NCBI RefSeq assembly: GCF_004006665.1
Contig: NZ_QOCL01000001.1
Location: 372,001 to 436,000, forward strand
Source of the DNA: Halobacteriovorax sp. HLS
Lineage (GTDB): Bacteria > Bdellovibrionota > Bacteriovoracia > Bacteriovoracales > Bacteriovoracaceae
Direction of reading: 5' to 3'
Length of the DNA: 64,000 nt
The position numbers and the translations under genes were made by a program. Positions within the stretch are counted from its first letter, which is position 1. Each line of letters opens with the position of its first letter. Positions 25,820 to 35,022 of the stretch are shown in pieces. Under the pieces are notes generated by a model, which saw only the letters and a program-made list of their open reading frames with translations, did no database searches and was not told the DNA's origin.

Positions 25820-26028
25820 TTTAGTGAGTGTAGAGTTTTTCTAGATCCGTAATCACATTCGATACACTTAGCACTTTCTTCCATCACAAGTGTAGAAGTA
25901 TCGGCCCAATGTGTAATGATCATTTTCTTTCCACACTTAGGACAGTCTTCGATGGTTTTTGTAACTTGTTCACTGTCCCCGTGGTACTTTTCAAAACACT
26001 CTAACTCTAAAATTTCCCTTGCAGACAT
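25816..26028 (-). CDS. Small zinc-ribbon protein
   Basis: 70 residues. Two CxxC pairs (CPKCGKKM and CIECDYG), about 25 residues apart, form a one-zinc ribbon. The 28 residues before them are helical (SAREILELECFEKYHG). No family name is certain; such proteins are often nucleic acid or protein adaptors. Its stop codon overlaps that of cdd by 4 bases. Confidence 0.7.
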   Translation of the reverse strand: MSAREILELECFEKYHGDSEQVTKTIEDCPKCGKKMIITHWADTSTLVMEESAKCIECDYGSRKTLHSLN

Positions 26029-26286
26029 TGGGTGACTCCTATTTTGTTTCTTACCTAAGACCTATCGGCTGGCCTTATGGGGAGTTAAGTTATTTAAATT
26101 TGAATGAATCGCTTTTAGTTTTTATATCGGTTATTGAGAAATAATTACAATTACTAGACTTTTAAATAGCTGATTTCATTAGTATTTATATTTGTCTAAT
26201 CATTGAGTAATCTTGTTTTGATAAAGTTTGCTAAAATAGTAAAAAATAGGTATTTTTTTGACCTAATTGCAAGCTATGGAATTTTT

Positions 26287-27213
26287 ATGAATTTAGATAC
26301 ATTAAGAAGTAAACACTCAGATATTATGGACTGTGAAGTAAAAGACTCAACGGGCCTTAATGACTTTCAAAAACTAACCAATGAGTTTGGTATAGCGATT
26401 CCTAAAGTAGGTATCGAACGTTTTAGAGTCCCTTTAAAGTTTAAGCATTCTGATGGAACTATCATGGGTCACGACTGCGAAGCTTCAATGTTTGTCTTTT
26501 GTGAAGCCCATAAAAATGGTGTAAATATGAGTCGCTTCTGTACTATTCTACAGGATCAAACCCAAGACTCCGTTATAGATGCAGACTTTTTCAAAACTAT
26601 TCTAAGAAGATATAGAACTGAGTTAAGAGATAATCCAAATGAAGAACTTATTGCGGAGTCTTTTCTATCCTTAAAGTTTAAATATCCAGTAAAGCAAAAA
26701 TCACTTAAGTCTGATAACTGGGGATGGCAATACTACGACTGTTCACTACAAGGGCATGAAAATAAGCATGGAGCAATTGACATGAAGCTCACTGTGAATT
26801 TTGAATACTCTTCAACTTGTCCATGCTCACTTTCAATGGCAAAACAATATGAACAAGAATATGCTGATGGTGAAACAACTGTCGGAAATGGTATAGCAAC
26901 TGCACATAGTCAACGCTCTAATGCAGTAGTGACTATCAAGTATGATATTGACACTCCTGTTTCCATAGATGAGTTAATAGAAATGTTACGTGTTGCACTT
27001 CCTACTGAAACACAGAGTTTAGTAAAGAGGATTGACGAACAAGCATTTGCCATACTCAATGGTGAAAACCCTATGTTTGTTGAGCACTCATCAAGAAGAA
27101 TTAGTGCAGTTTTAAATGCTCAAAAAAACATTATTGATTGGCACGCCAAAGTAGAACACTTTGAATCTCTCCACAGTCATAACGCTGTAGCATATATATC
27201 AAAAGAAAAATAA
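26287..27213 (+). CDS. folE2: GTP cyclohydrolase IB (FolE2)
   Basis: 308 residues from ATG 26287; the frame extends upstream to 26203, but those residues are unlike the family start. It converts GTP to dihydroneopterin triphosphate for folate and 7-deazaguanine synthesis. Matches include GIERFRVPLKF, VNMSRFC, STCPCSLSMAKQY with the metal-binding cysteine, AHSQRSNAVVTIKY and HSSRRISAVLN. Unlike FolE this enzyme is not strictly zinc-dependent, and in many bacteria it is induced under zinc limitation. I do not see a clear Zur box in the 258 bases upstream. Confidence 0.93.
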   Translation: MNLDTLRSKHSDIMDCEVKDSTGLNDFQKLTNEFGIAIPKVGIERFRVPLKFKHSDGTIMGHDCEASMFVFCEAHKNGVNMSRFCTILQDQTQDSVIDADFFKTILRRYRTELRDNPNEELIAESFLSLKFKYPVKQKSLKSDNWGWQYYDCSLQGHENKHGAIDMKLTVNFEYSSTCPCSLSMAKQYEQEYADGETTVGNGIATAHSQRSNAVVTIKYDIDTPVSIDELIEMLRVALPTETQSLVKRIDEQAFAILNGENPMFVEHSSRRISAVLNAQKNIIDWHAKVEHFESLHSHNAVAYISKEK

Positions 27214-27217
27214 TCAC

Positions 27218-27246
27218 AGGCCTCTAAATTTAGAGGCCTTTTTTTG
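27218..27246 (+). terminator. Intrinsic terminator after folE2
   Basis: A perfect 22-base palindrome (AGGCCTCTAAA with TTTAGAGGCCT) is followed by a run of T. The next gene starts only 8 bases further on, so that gene must rely on read-through or on a promoter within folE2. Confidence 0.9.
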
Positions 27247-27253
27247 GAACTTT

Positions 27254-28462
27254 ATGAAGACATTCACTTTTTTACTTCTATCGACCCTACTCCTTTCATG
27301 CTCAACAAATAAAACAATCAATCCTGAGAACTCTTATTTAAAAGTCGTTCATTACAATATTAAAGAGCTTGATTCAAAAAAGTTAAACTCAGACTCTCCT
27401 CAAATCAAGGCCGTAAAAAATATTCTTTCAAAATTTGAATTCGATCTTCTCTCAATCAATGAAATACAATATGATTTTCCAAATATACCTAATGCTAAAT
27501 TCAAATCGGAAGGAGAGAACTTAGCTCTCTTTGCTCGAACAGTTGGACTCAAGGGCTATAATTCAATATTCTTTCCTGCAAACACTGGGAAAAATGCATT
27601 AAAGATAAACGCTACAGAATATCTCGATGACCTAAGTGATAAACGAGCACGTAGCTTTGCCGACCAAGACAACTTCGGAATCTATCCGGGTCAATATTCT
27701 ACGGGAATTCTTATTAAAGAAGATATTGAAGTTTTAGATATTAAGTCTATTCAATCAATAAAATGGAAAGAATTTAATCCAACTATTGATCTAAGTAGTT
27801 TTGCACGGGCCAATGGTGATAAAGTTAATGAGAAGATTAGTCTTTTTGACAAAAACTTTACTGACATTAAAGTTAAAAAAGGTTTAAAAACCTTCCATAT
27901 CATTTTACTGCATACAGTTCCCGCTTTTCACTTCGGAAATAAGTCGACGATTAACTATCAAAGAAATGCTGACCAACTAAGATTTCTCGAGTGGTATACA
28001 ACTGGCTCGACAGATATAGACGTAAAGTTAGAAAGAATCAATCCACTACCAAAAGGAGCTTCATATATTGCCATGGGAGACTGGAATACTGAGTTTAATC
28101 ACCCAAAGAATCCTGGTAGTAAAGTTTTAAGAAATTACTCCAAAAAGACAAATATTTGGCTTAAAGAACCTATCTCTCATACAAATGAATCCCCTTCTTT
28201 TGCTCCAAATAGATTAAAACTACAATTAGACTATATCAGCTATTCTAATGACTTCACTTCTATCCATTCTGGAATTTATACACCAGATGAAAAAAGAGTC
28301 GAACTAGGCTGTTCTACATCAACCTATCAAAAAAATATTAAGAGCTACTTTGACAAGAAAACTGGAAAAACTTGCTACGCAAAATTCTCTTCTGATTATC
28401 TAGAATTGAAAGAGGCTTCAGACCACCTCCCGATTTGGGTTAATTTAAATGTAAAGGATTAA
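27254..28462 (+). CDS. Lipoprotein of the endonuclease/exonuclease/phosphatase family
   Basis: 402 residues. A lipoprotein signal with lipobox LLLSC (Cys about 16) is followed by the EEP fold: VVHYNIKEL, LSINEIQYDF with the acidic metal ligand, HTVPAFH, MGDWNTEFN and a final ASDHLPIWV with the catalytic His. It should sit on the periplasmic face of a membrane and cut phosphodiesters; the substrate is open. It is about twice the size expected for the truncated EEP at 1-604. It overlaps the cheB stop codon in a shared TTAA. Confidence 0.88.
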   Translation: MKTFTFLLLSTLLLSCSTNKTINPENSYLKVVHYNIKELDSKKLNSDSPQIKAVKNILSKFEFDLLSINEIQYDFPNIPNAKFKSEGENLALFARTVGLKGYNSIFFPANTGKNALKINATEYLDDLSDKRARSFADQDNFGIYPGQYSTGILIKEDIEVLDIKSIQSIKWKEFNPTIDLSSFARANGDKVNEKISLFDKNFTDIKVKKGLKTFHIILLHTVPAFHFGNKSTINYQRNADQLRFLEWYTTGSTDIDVKLERINPLPKGASYIAMGDWNTEFNHPKNPGSKVLRNYSKKTNIWLKEPISHTNESPSFAPNRLKLQLDYISYSNDFTSIHSGIYTPDEKRVELGCSTSTYQKNIKSYFDKKTGKTCYAKFSSDYLELKEASDHLPIWVNLNVKD

Positions 28463-29865
28463 GAAGCTTTTTTGTTTTCAAACTTTACAGATAATTCAAC
28501 CATTTTATCCGCAATTTCATCTTTGTGTACAATATAACTAGCTCCATCAAGTTCTATGACTGCCTTTGGCATTCCGAAAACAACACAACTTTCTTCATTT
28601 TGAGCTATAGTTAGTGCTCCAAGATCTCTTAACTTTTTCATGCCTTTAGCACCATCACGCCCCATTCCAGTAAGCATCACTGCGATGAGGTTTTCCTTTG
28701 AGGCCATTTTTTCACACGAGTCAAATAGATAGTCCACAGAAGGTTTAAATCTGTTCACTGGAGCATCGTCTGTAATTTCAACAAAAGGTTTACCATGCTT
28801 TTGCTTTATTTTCATTTGCATCCCACCTGGAGCGATGTAAACAGTGTCGGCAACTATAGGCTCACCATCTTCAGCTTCCTTAACTCTAAAAGGACAAATA
28901 CCATTAATTCGATCAGCGAATGCCTTCGAAAATACGGCCGGAATATGCTGAACTATTACAATTGGCGGAATGCTATTTGGCAAACGACTCAAAATATCTT
29001 TGAGTGCAGTAGTTCCTCCAGTAGAAGAACCTATTACAATAGTACAATCTTTATTGAAGCTTCTCATTGATCTCGTGCTAGACTGGTGCACAGACTTAGT
29101 AACACTCTTAAACTTCGATGCTTCAACGACTTTTTCAATCATTATTGGAGCAACTTCTTGGATTTCTTCCATTTTCGGTTTTTGAATATAATCAAATGCT
29201 CCTGAATCTAAGGCCTCAAGAACGAGAGGTCCTTCTTGAATACTTACAGAGGTAATCATAATCGTAGGTATATTATACTTAGGTTGGATTAACTTTAATA
29301 ATTCTACACCATTCATTTCAGGCATATGTATATCTAAAGTAATTACATCTGGTTGAAACTTCTTTATCAGCTCTTCAACTTCACTTGGCTTTTCCGCTGT
29401 AGCGACGACCTCTATCCGAGAAGACTTAGACAAAATTCTCGACAATAAATTCCTAATTGTTTTTGAATCATCAACAATTAAAACCTTTACAATTTTAGGT
29501 TCATTATCTTCTTTTTCAGGTTTGGTAACTCTTAATTTACCTTCACTTGGAAAATAGATAATTTCAAAATTACCAAATCTTTCAACAAGCTTAACTGACT
29601 CGAAAGCATAGTTACTTGCACGAACTTTTAAAAGTTGAATAAAGCTAACCGCGCCAACAACTTTCAAAGTTAATTTATCTACTGGTTGACCTAGCTCACT
29701 TGAGGCTTTAGAAATGAACTCTTCGAAGTGTCCGCTTTGCAGCTCAATAGTGTTAACTAATAAACCGCAAGACTTACCACTTGAAGAGTTTAGAGTGATG
29801 AAACACTCATTTCCAACTTTGAAATAATACTCTTTTTGAATATATTCGCTGTAATACCTCATCAC
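28459..29865 (-). CDS. cheB: Chemotaxis methylesterase CheB with an N-terminal CheD-like extension
   Basis: 468 residues, about 120 more than E. coli CheB. Residues 125-245 are a receiver with phospho-acceptor Asp178 (TLDIHMPEM). Residues 273-465 are the methylesterase with the full triad Ser281 (GSSTGG), His307 (VQHIP) and Asp404 (GMGRDG). The added residues 1-115 look like a degenerate CheD: SSSGKSC (Ser27, Cys33) in place of T-x5-C, His46, LKVVGA, and a closing EIIYFPSEGKLRV strand. It removes methyl groups from MCPs. It starts 5 bases after the CheR fusion gene at a GTG, with ATG 29862 as the alternative. Confidence 0.93.
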   Translation of the reverse strand: MMRYYSEYIQKEYYFKVGNECFITLNSSSGKSCGLLVNTIELQSGHFEEFISKASSELGQPVDKLTLKVVGAVSFIQLLKVRASNYAFESVKLVERFGNFEIIYFPSEGKLRVTKPEKEDNEPKIVKVLIVDDSKTIRNLLSRILSKSSRIEVVATAEKPSEVEELIKKFQPDVITLDIHMPEMNGVELLKLIQPKYNIPTIMITSVSIQEGPLVLEALDSGAFDYIQKPKMEEIQEVAPIMIEKVVEASKFKSVTKSVHQSSTRSMRSFNKDCTIVIGSSTGGTTALKDILSRLPNSIPPIVIVQHIPAVFSKAFADRINGICPFRVKEAEDGEPIVADTVYIAPGGMQMKIKQKHGKPFVEITDDAPVNRFKPSVDYLFDSCEKMASKENLIAVMLTGMGRDGAKGMKKLRDLGALTIAQNEESCVVFGMPKAVIELDGASYIVHKDEIADKMVELSVKFENKKAS

Positions 29866-29870
29866 TTCAT

Positions 29871-31730
29871 CTAATCCCTACTTAAGTACTCGCTAGACAT
29901 GTAAGCAAAACTCGTCGTTGGAACAATATCTGTTGCAACTTCATTTAAGGATGAACTAACTCCTACATCCTCAATAAGTAACTGAGCATCGCTCCACTCT
30001 AGTAGTTGTTCTGCACTATGTGACGAACATTGCCCAAAGACTAAAATAGAAGACTTCTGATCCTTATGCTGTTCATAAGCGGGTTTGAATGCCTTTTTAA
30101 AGTCTGCAAGGTAAACCTTCCCAGGCTCTAGCTTAGCATCTACCGAGTCTAATATCTCTACAGGAAATCTTAACTTATCAGATAGTTCCTCTTGTATCGC
30201 TGCTAGCAAGTTATCCTGCCCCTCAAAGAGCATTAGAGTTGCAGGCTGCTTACCATGTAGTTCATGAAAGTATTTTACAACTTTTTTCTGATCACTGAGC
30301 GATGAAACAATTACTCTAAACTTTTCTTCAACTTTTTCTATAGCAACTTCTTTTTCAAAGGCCTTATCAATTGTACTAACATGGGCCTTGGTTAAGTTCT
30401 TATCAATATAGGCAACACGAAGCTTAGTTTTAATTTCTTCTCCACGCTCCATTAAGTTATTAAGCGCCGGCTTTTCAATAAAATCTGCCGCTCCTGCTCT
30501 CAAACACCTCATTGCGGCATCCGAATCTTCACGAGATGCAGACGAAATAACAACAACTGGAGGGTGATCATCATCATGATAAGTTTCAAGATATGTGACA
30601 CCATCCATTTCAGGCATGTGAATATCTAAAGTTACAACATCAACCTTTCCTTTAAGGTCTTTAAGTTGATTTCTTGCATCGATACCATTACAAGCAGTCC
30701 CAACAACTTCAAAGTCATCCGTACTAAATACCTTCTTAAGAAGAGTTAAGATACTTGATGAGTCATCAATACTAAAAACTCTCAGCTTTGAAGGCATAGA
30801 AAGCTTTGGCTGACTAACAGCAGGAGTAAGTGGCGCCGCTGCTGGAGTAGATGCTTCTGCAGAAGGTTCAACAACTTCAACTTTATGAGCGTAAACAGAA
30901 GGCCCAACATTAGCGATATCTAAATTAAGCCCACCTAATGATTCAGAAATTCCAGAGTAGAATAATCCTGTCTCATGGAGGTGTTTAAAAAAGTTATTTG
31001 TTATTTCTTCAATCTGATGCGACTTAAAGTAAATGAAAACATTTCGACAGAAGATAACATCAAAGATCTCACTTCCCATTTCTTTATGAAAATTTAAGAG
31101 ATTGTAAACCTTGAAAGTACAATTATTAGAAATAGATTTCTTTGCTTTAACGAACTCTGAAATCTCTCCAGTTCCTCTCGCCCAGTTATCACCTAGATAA
31201 TTCATAGGAACAGACTTTATCTCTCGTCTATGATAAACGCCATTTGCACCGATTTTCACAGACTCAGGATCAATATCACTACCTAAGATAGTAAATTTCA
31301 TCGTAGGGTCAAGTTTAGGAAGGTAGAAATTTAAAAACATTGAAAGAGAGTAAACCTCTTGTCCTCTAGAACAAGCAGCTGACCAAATCTTTAAAGTATT
31401 TTCACCTCTAGCTTTTACATTAGAGATTAATCGTGGAAGATTTTCTTTAAGATGTTCAAAGTGAGTAAATTCTCTAAAGAAGAATGTGTGATGAGTTGTT
31501 AGTAATGAAACTAAAACTCCAGATTCTTTATCTTTATGACTATCAATATAAGCAATATACTTTTCTGGAGTTGATAATCCAAGCTCACTCATTCTCTTTT
31601 TGATTCTTGTCTGAACCATTAGAGATTGTTTTTCGCCTAAAACATTCCCAGAAATTCTTGCTACTATACCACTAACTTTCTCTACTAATTCCTCATAAGG
31701 ATCTTCATTCATACTTTTTGCAACGCCCAT
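29871..31730 (-). CDS. CheR methyltransferase-receiver fusion with a CheB-like C-terminal domain lacking the triad
   Basis: 619 residues. CheR (about 9-285) has TTHHTFFFREFTHFEHL, the SAM loop IWSAACSRGQEVYSL and FCRNVFIYF. A Pro/Ala linker (290-312) leads to a receiver (316-435) with Asp369 in TLDIHMPEMDG. The last 150 residues follow the CheB esterase layout: FRVIVSSLSDQ in the GASTGG position, LEPGKVYLA in the pG-vYiAP position, and ending WSDAQLLIEDVG. The Ser, His and Asp of the triad are absent. It should methylate MCP glutamates; the dead esterase part may bind substrate or control the complex. AAGGTGT precedes the ATG. Lies between the MCP and cheB genes. Confidence 0.88.
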   Translation of the reverse strand: MGVAKSMNEDPYEELVEKVSGIVARISGNVLGEKQSLMVQTRIKKRMSELGLSTPEKYIAYIDSHKDKESGVLVSLLTTHHTFFFREFTHFEHLKENLPRLISNVKARGENTLKIWSAACSRGQEVYSLSMFLNFYLPKLDPTMKFTILGSDIDPESVKIGANGVYHRREIKSVPMNYLGDNWARGTGEISEFVKAKKSISNNCTFKVYNLLNFHKEMGSEIFDVIFCRNVFIYFKSHQIEEITNNFFKHLHETGLFYSGISESLGGLNLDIANVGPSVYAHKVEVVEPSAEASTPAAAPLTPAVSQPKLSMPSKLRVFSIDDSSSILTLLKKVFSTDDFEVVGTACNGIDARNQLKDLKGKVDVVTLDIHMPEMDGVTYLETYHDDDHPPVVVISSASREDSDAAMRCLRAGAADFIEKPALNNLMERGEEIKTKLRVAYIDKNLTKAHVSTIDKAFEKEVAIEKVEEKFRVIVSSLSDQKKVVKYFHELHGKQPATLMLFEGQDNLLAAIQEELSDKLRFPVEILDSVDAKLEPGKVYLADFKKAFKPAYEQHKDQKSSILVFGQCSSHSAEQLLEWSDAQLLIEDVGVSSSLNEVATDIVPTTSFAYMSSEYLSRD

Positions 31731-31746
31731 TTTTACACCTTGTTAG

Positions 31747-33948
31747 TTAAACATCTTCAAATCGTTCATCATCTGCACTTGGAACATCAAGTGAAGATCC
31801 GACTGCTTTCTTTGTTACAGCTGGGCTATCGGCTGTAAAGTCGTCTTCGCTTGACTTAATATTTTCTTCATTTGTAATATTTTCTTTTATATCAGAAATA
31901 TTTATTACATTACTCTTTTCAACTTTTGCTTTTCCACCACTTACTAGTGAGCTAAGATCATCTACAACTTCAGCAAGGCGCTTTGACTCCGTATTTAATA
32001 CTTCCGAAGACTGCAAGGCCTCAATTGAGATAGTTGAAGTACTATGTGTCATTTCATCTAGCTGGCTCATTGCTTTAGCAACCTCTTTAATTCCTGACGC
32101 CTGCTCATTTGATGCATTAGTAATTTCAGAAACCTTGTCATTTACTTCCAATACATTTACTAATATTTGATCTAGAACCTCTTCACACTCTTTAGCCGTC
32201 TTAGTTCCAAGCTCAACTTTCTCTTGCCCGACAGAAGAAAGTGAACCAATCTTAGATTTTGTATCAGATACGATTGATTCAACTCTCTTGACACTCTCTC
32301 CTAGCATATCACTAATCTCAGTTGCAGCTTTACCACTGGCAGTTGCTAAGGAACCAACCTCTTCGGCAACCACAGCAAAACCTTTTCCATGTTCTCCAGC
32401 TCTAGCGGCCTCGACAGAAGCATTGAAAGAAAGTAGTTTAGTTTGAAATACGATATCATTAATAACATTAGTCTTATCGCCAATCTCATTGATGACACTA
32501 ATGATCTCATTCATCTTAGTACTAATATTATTCATTTCATTTACAATCTCTTCATTTGAATGATTAATCTCACCCATTGCCCCAATCATATTGGTTACTG
32601 AAACTTTTCCTCTTTGAGCAACCTCTTTAGATTCTTGTGACTTTTTACTTGAGAGTTCAACATTTTCTAAGTTCTTATTTACCATTGAAGATAATTCATC
32701 AAGGGTTGATACCGTCTCTTGAATTGCAGATGCAATTTGGTTAGCACTGTCACTTCGACCTTCAGAGTTTGATTTCATTTTATTTGCATTGCTATCAACT
32801 TCTTTAGCAACTTCCCCAAGAACCTCGTTAGCTGATACGATAGGAGCAACAAGTTTCTTACTAACAAACATCCCAATCAAGGCTATTAAAACTAAAGCTA
32901 CTGTCGCCAAGATTGTTACAAAAATCATCATTGCTTTAACAGGTGCAAACATTTCGTCTTCTTGGATCTCTGTTACGAGTGCCCAATTTTGATTATACAT
33001 TTTAATAGGAGAATAATAGCTTAGAACATCTTTGCCATTAGGGTCCTTAATAAAATGTGTTGCGCTCTTCCCTTCAATTGCTAAATCAACTGAGGGACTT
33101 TTCATAGGTTCATTGTTCTTAAATGAATTAAGAGTATTAAATTTTTCTTTATTTACATAGAAATCAGTTCGAAGGAGTTTATCTGCACCTACTAAATAGG
33201 CCTGACCAGTTTCCCCCATACCGACTCTTTGAGAGACAGTCGCGCTCATCAAGTCAACATCAATTTGAGTGATAACGATTCCCATATCATCACCCTTTTT
33301 AATCCCCTCAGAGAGGTGATCAAATTCAGCAAATTGCTTAATACAATAGAAGGCATCTACTGAATTACTAATTTTATTATATTCATATCCACTAAAAAAT
33401 AATTTTCCAGTGGTGTCTGCAACTGCCTTAGAAAAGCACTTTTCTAGTAAAGTACCTTTGTAGCCTCCATTTAAGAGATTTCGTCCTAAGAAAATATTTT
33501 TCTTATCCGGAATCGCTGTCAGGATGACGGTAGAGTCAAGAGAAACTAACATAAAATTTTTCAAGGAAAAGTCTTTCGTTAGCTCTGTAGTTCTCTGTCC
33601 GTATGTTTGTTCTAAACTGTCATACTGTGAAGTATTAATGTCCTGATCTTCACCAGGAAATAAACTTGCACCATAAAAAGCCCCTTCATAAGCTAGAAAA
33701 AGTCCTTCAACGAGCCTATTCTTCCCCATTCTTTCTGAGAAAACTTTAGTCTGCCTCTCGATTTGAGTTAAACGACTTTTTATCATTTCTCCCATACTCG
33801 AAAACTGATTAATAGATTGTGCTTGAAGAGCTTCTCTTGACTTAAAGTATGAAACAGAAGCAACAATTGTGATGCATACAAAGGCAACAGTAATTATCAC
33901 AAATAATACTTTAAATCTAAAACTAGCTTGATTGGGGCTTTTATTCAT
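31747..33948 (-). CDS. Methyl-accepting chemotaxis protein with double Cache domain
   Basis: 733 residues. One transmembrane helix near residues 12-33 and a second near 342-365 enclose a periplasmic dCache-like ligand domain of about 300 residues. No HAMP domain is obvious after the second helix. The cytoplasmic coiled coil has the conserved tip [19 protein letters not shown], which contacts CheA and CheW, with methylation-type Glu/Gln pairs on both sides. A flexible tail of about 80 residues ends in DDERFEDV, nearly the same as the end of the MCP at 42816. It lies in the che cluster, 16 bases ahead of the CheR fusion gene. Confidence 0.93.
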   Translation of the reverse strand: MNKSPNQASFRFKVLFVIITVAFVCITIVASVSYFKSREALQAQSINQFSSMGEMIKSRLTQIERQTKVFSERMGKNRLVEGLFLAYEGAFYGASLFPGEDQDINTSQYDSLEQTYGQRTTELTKDFSLKNFMLVSLDSTVILTAIPDKKNIFLGRNLLNGGYKGTLLEKCFSKAVADTTGKLFFSGYEYNKISNSVDAFYCIKQFAEFDHLSEGIKKGDDMGIVITQIDVDLMSATVSQRVGMGETGQAYLVGADKLLRTDFYVNKEKFNTLNSFKNNEPMKSPSVDLAIEGKSATHFIKDPNGKDVLSYYSPIKMYNQNWALVTEIQEDEMFAPVKAMMIFVTILATVALVLIALIGMFVSKKLVAPIVSANEVLGEVAKEVDSNANKMKSNSEGRSDSANQIASAIQETVSTLDELSSMVNKNLENVELSSKKSQESKEVAQRGKVSVTNMIGAMGEINHSNEEIVNEMNNISTKMNEIISVINEIGDKTNVINDIVFQTKLLSFNASVEAARAGEHGKGFAVVAEEVGSLATASGKAATEISDMLGESVKRVESIVSDTKSKIGSLSSVGQEKVELGTKTAKECEEVLDQILVNVLEVNDKVSEITNASNEQASGIKEVAKAMSQLDEMTHSTSTISIEALQSSEVLNTESKRLAEVVDDLSSLVSGGKAKVEKSNVINISDIKENITNEENIKSSEDDFTADSPAVTKKAVGSSLDVPSADDERFEDV

Positions 33949-33967
33949 TTTTATTCCAAATTTTAAA

Positions 33968-34417
33968 TTATTTCCAAATACCTGAACCAGCGATCCAGTT
34001 TAATCCACCTTCACACTTCTTAACATATGAAACTTTTGGTGTTGCTTTTTCTGCACCAGGCTTGGCCCATACATAATCAACCCAACCACCAGCAGCATCG
34101 GCCTTTGCTTTCTTGTCGAACTCAACAAATAAAGGAACGCCATTTTCGTCTTTACTTCCCTTAAGGTCCTTTCCATTTAGTCTTCTTTTAATAGGATGTA
34201 GAACCATTTTTACGTCTGAATCTTGAATCCAAACATAGTTAGACCCACAGTATCTATACTTTCCGATTTCTCCGAGAGCACCTTTACCTTTGGCCTTAAT
34301 TAAATCACACATTTTCTCTACTGATTCTTTAGCTTGTTCTTTAGAACAGTCTGCTGCAAAAGTGTTTGACATGCACAGTGAGAACACGCCCACTGCTAAT
34401 AGCGATAGTTTTTTCAT
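33968..34417 (-). CDS. Stand-alone periplasmic single-Cache protein
   Basis: 149 residues from ATG 34417, with AAAGGAG five bases ahead. A signal peptide ([20 protein letters not shown]) is followed by one Cache domain: [39 protein letters not shown] and [17 protein letters not shown]. Such domains bind small ligands and normally form the outer part of receptors, but here no membrane anchor is attached. Its place just ahead of the MCP gene in the che cluster suggests a soluble periplasmic partner that delivers or modulates ligand for that receptor. That role is inference. Confidence 0.82.
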   Translation of the reverse strand: MKKLSLLAVGVFSLCMSNTFAADCSKEQAKESVEKMCDLIKAKGKGALGEIGKYRYCGSNYVWIQDSDVKMVLHPIKRRLNGKDLKGSKDENGVPLFVEFDKKAKADAAGGWVDYVWAKPGAEKATPKVSYVKKCEGGLNWIAGSGIWK

Positions 34418-34492
34418 AATTTCTCCTTTGTTGAAGAATCGTCCATTTCTCAATTTTTCTTAACTAAAAATAACCTTAATTTATAAATAAAT

Positions 34493-34518
34493 TCAAAAAA
34501 AAAGCCACATAGTGGCTT
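34493..34518 (-). terminator. Intrinsic terminator after cheW
   Basis: AAGCCAC pairs with GTGGCTT around a 3-base loop and, on the minus strand, runs directly into about nine T. It lies just after the cheW stop codon, so cheA-cheW forms one transcript and the Cache-MCP-CheR-CheB genes another. Confidence 0.85.
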
Positions 34519-34521
34519 AAT

Positions 34522-35022
34522 TTATGCTGCTCTTTTTTTCATTGCATTGACGTCTTTTATATCAAGAACCTTTGCAACGTTTAGAAGAACTGTAAGGGAG
34601 TCTTCTTTTCGATAAACTCCGTAGATATATTCAGCATTAACTTGAGTTTCAATTTCAGGAACTTCATTTACTTCCTTTAAGGAAAAGGCCAGTACTTTAT
34701 TTATCGAGTCTACGACTATTCCTAAATTCATTCCATCAAGATCAACAATAATAACGCTCTCTTCATTATTATTTTCTCTGGCCTTTATTTTTAGCTTCGT
34801 TCTCATATCGACAACAGAAATAACTTGTCCTCTTAAGTTCATAATTCCTAGAAAATGAGGAGGAGCTTTCGGTATGGGAGTTGTTTCAGGAACAGAAATT
34901 ACTTCACGAACTGATAGTAATGGAATTGCATAATCTTCCGCTCCAAGACTAAACTCCAAGAATCTCTGAATTTCTGAGCTTTCTTCTTCAGCGAGTGAGA
35001 GATTGTGATTTTCATTGTTCAT
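34522..35022 (-). CDS. cheW: Chemotaxis coupling protein CheW
   Basis: 166 residues. It is a scaffold linking MCPs and CheA. The CheW beta-fold is plain: FLEFSLGAEDYAIPLLSVREV, PIPKAPPHFLGIMNLRGQVISVVDMR and VIIVDLDGMNLGIVVDSI. An N-terminal extension of about 15 residues is acidic. The ATG overlaps the cheA stop codon by one base (TAATG), so both are translated in a coupled way. Confidence 0.95.
   Translation of the reverse strand: MNNENHNLSLAEEESSEIQRFLEFSLGAEDYAIPLLSVREVISVPETTPIPKAPPHFLGIMNLRGQVISVVDMRTKLKIKARENNNEESVIIVDLDGMNLGIVVDSINKVLAFSLKEVNEVPEIETQVNAEYIYGVYRKEDSLTVLLNVAKVLDIKDVNAMKKRAA

Noticed and set aside
26029-26286. A possible preQ1 riboswitch or Zur site ahead of folE2
   Set aside because: The region is AT-rich, and I could not find the conserved preQ1 aptamer bases or a convincing Zur palindrome.
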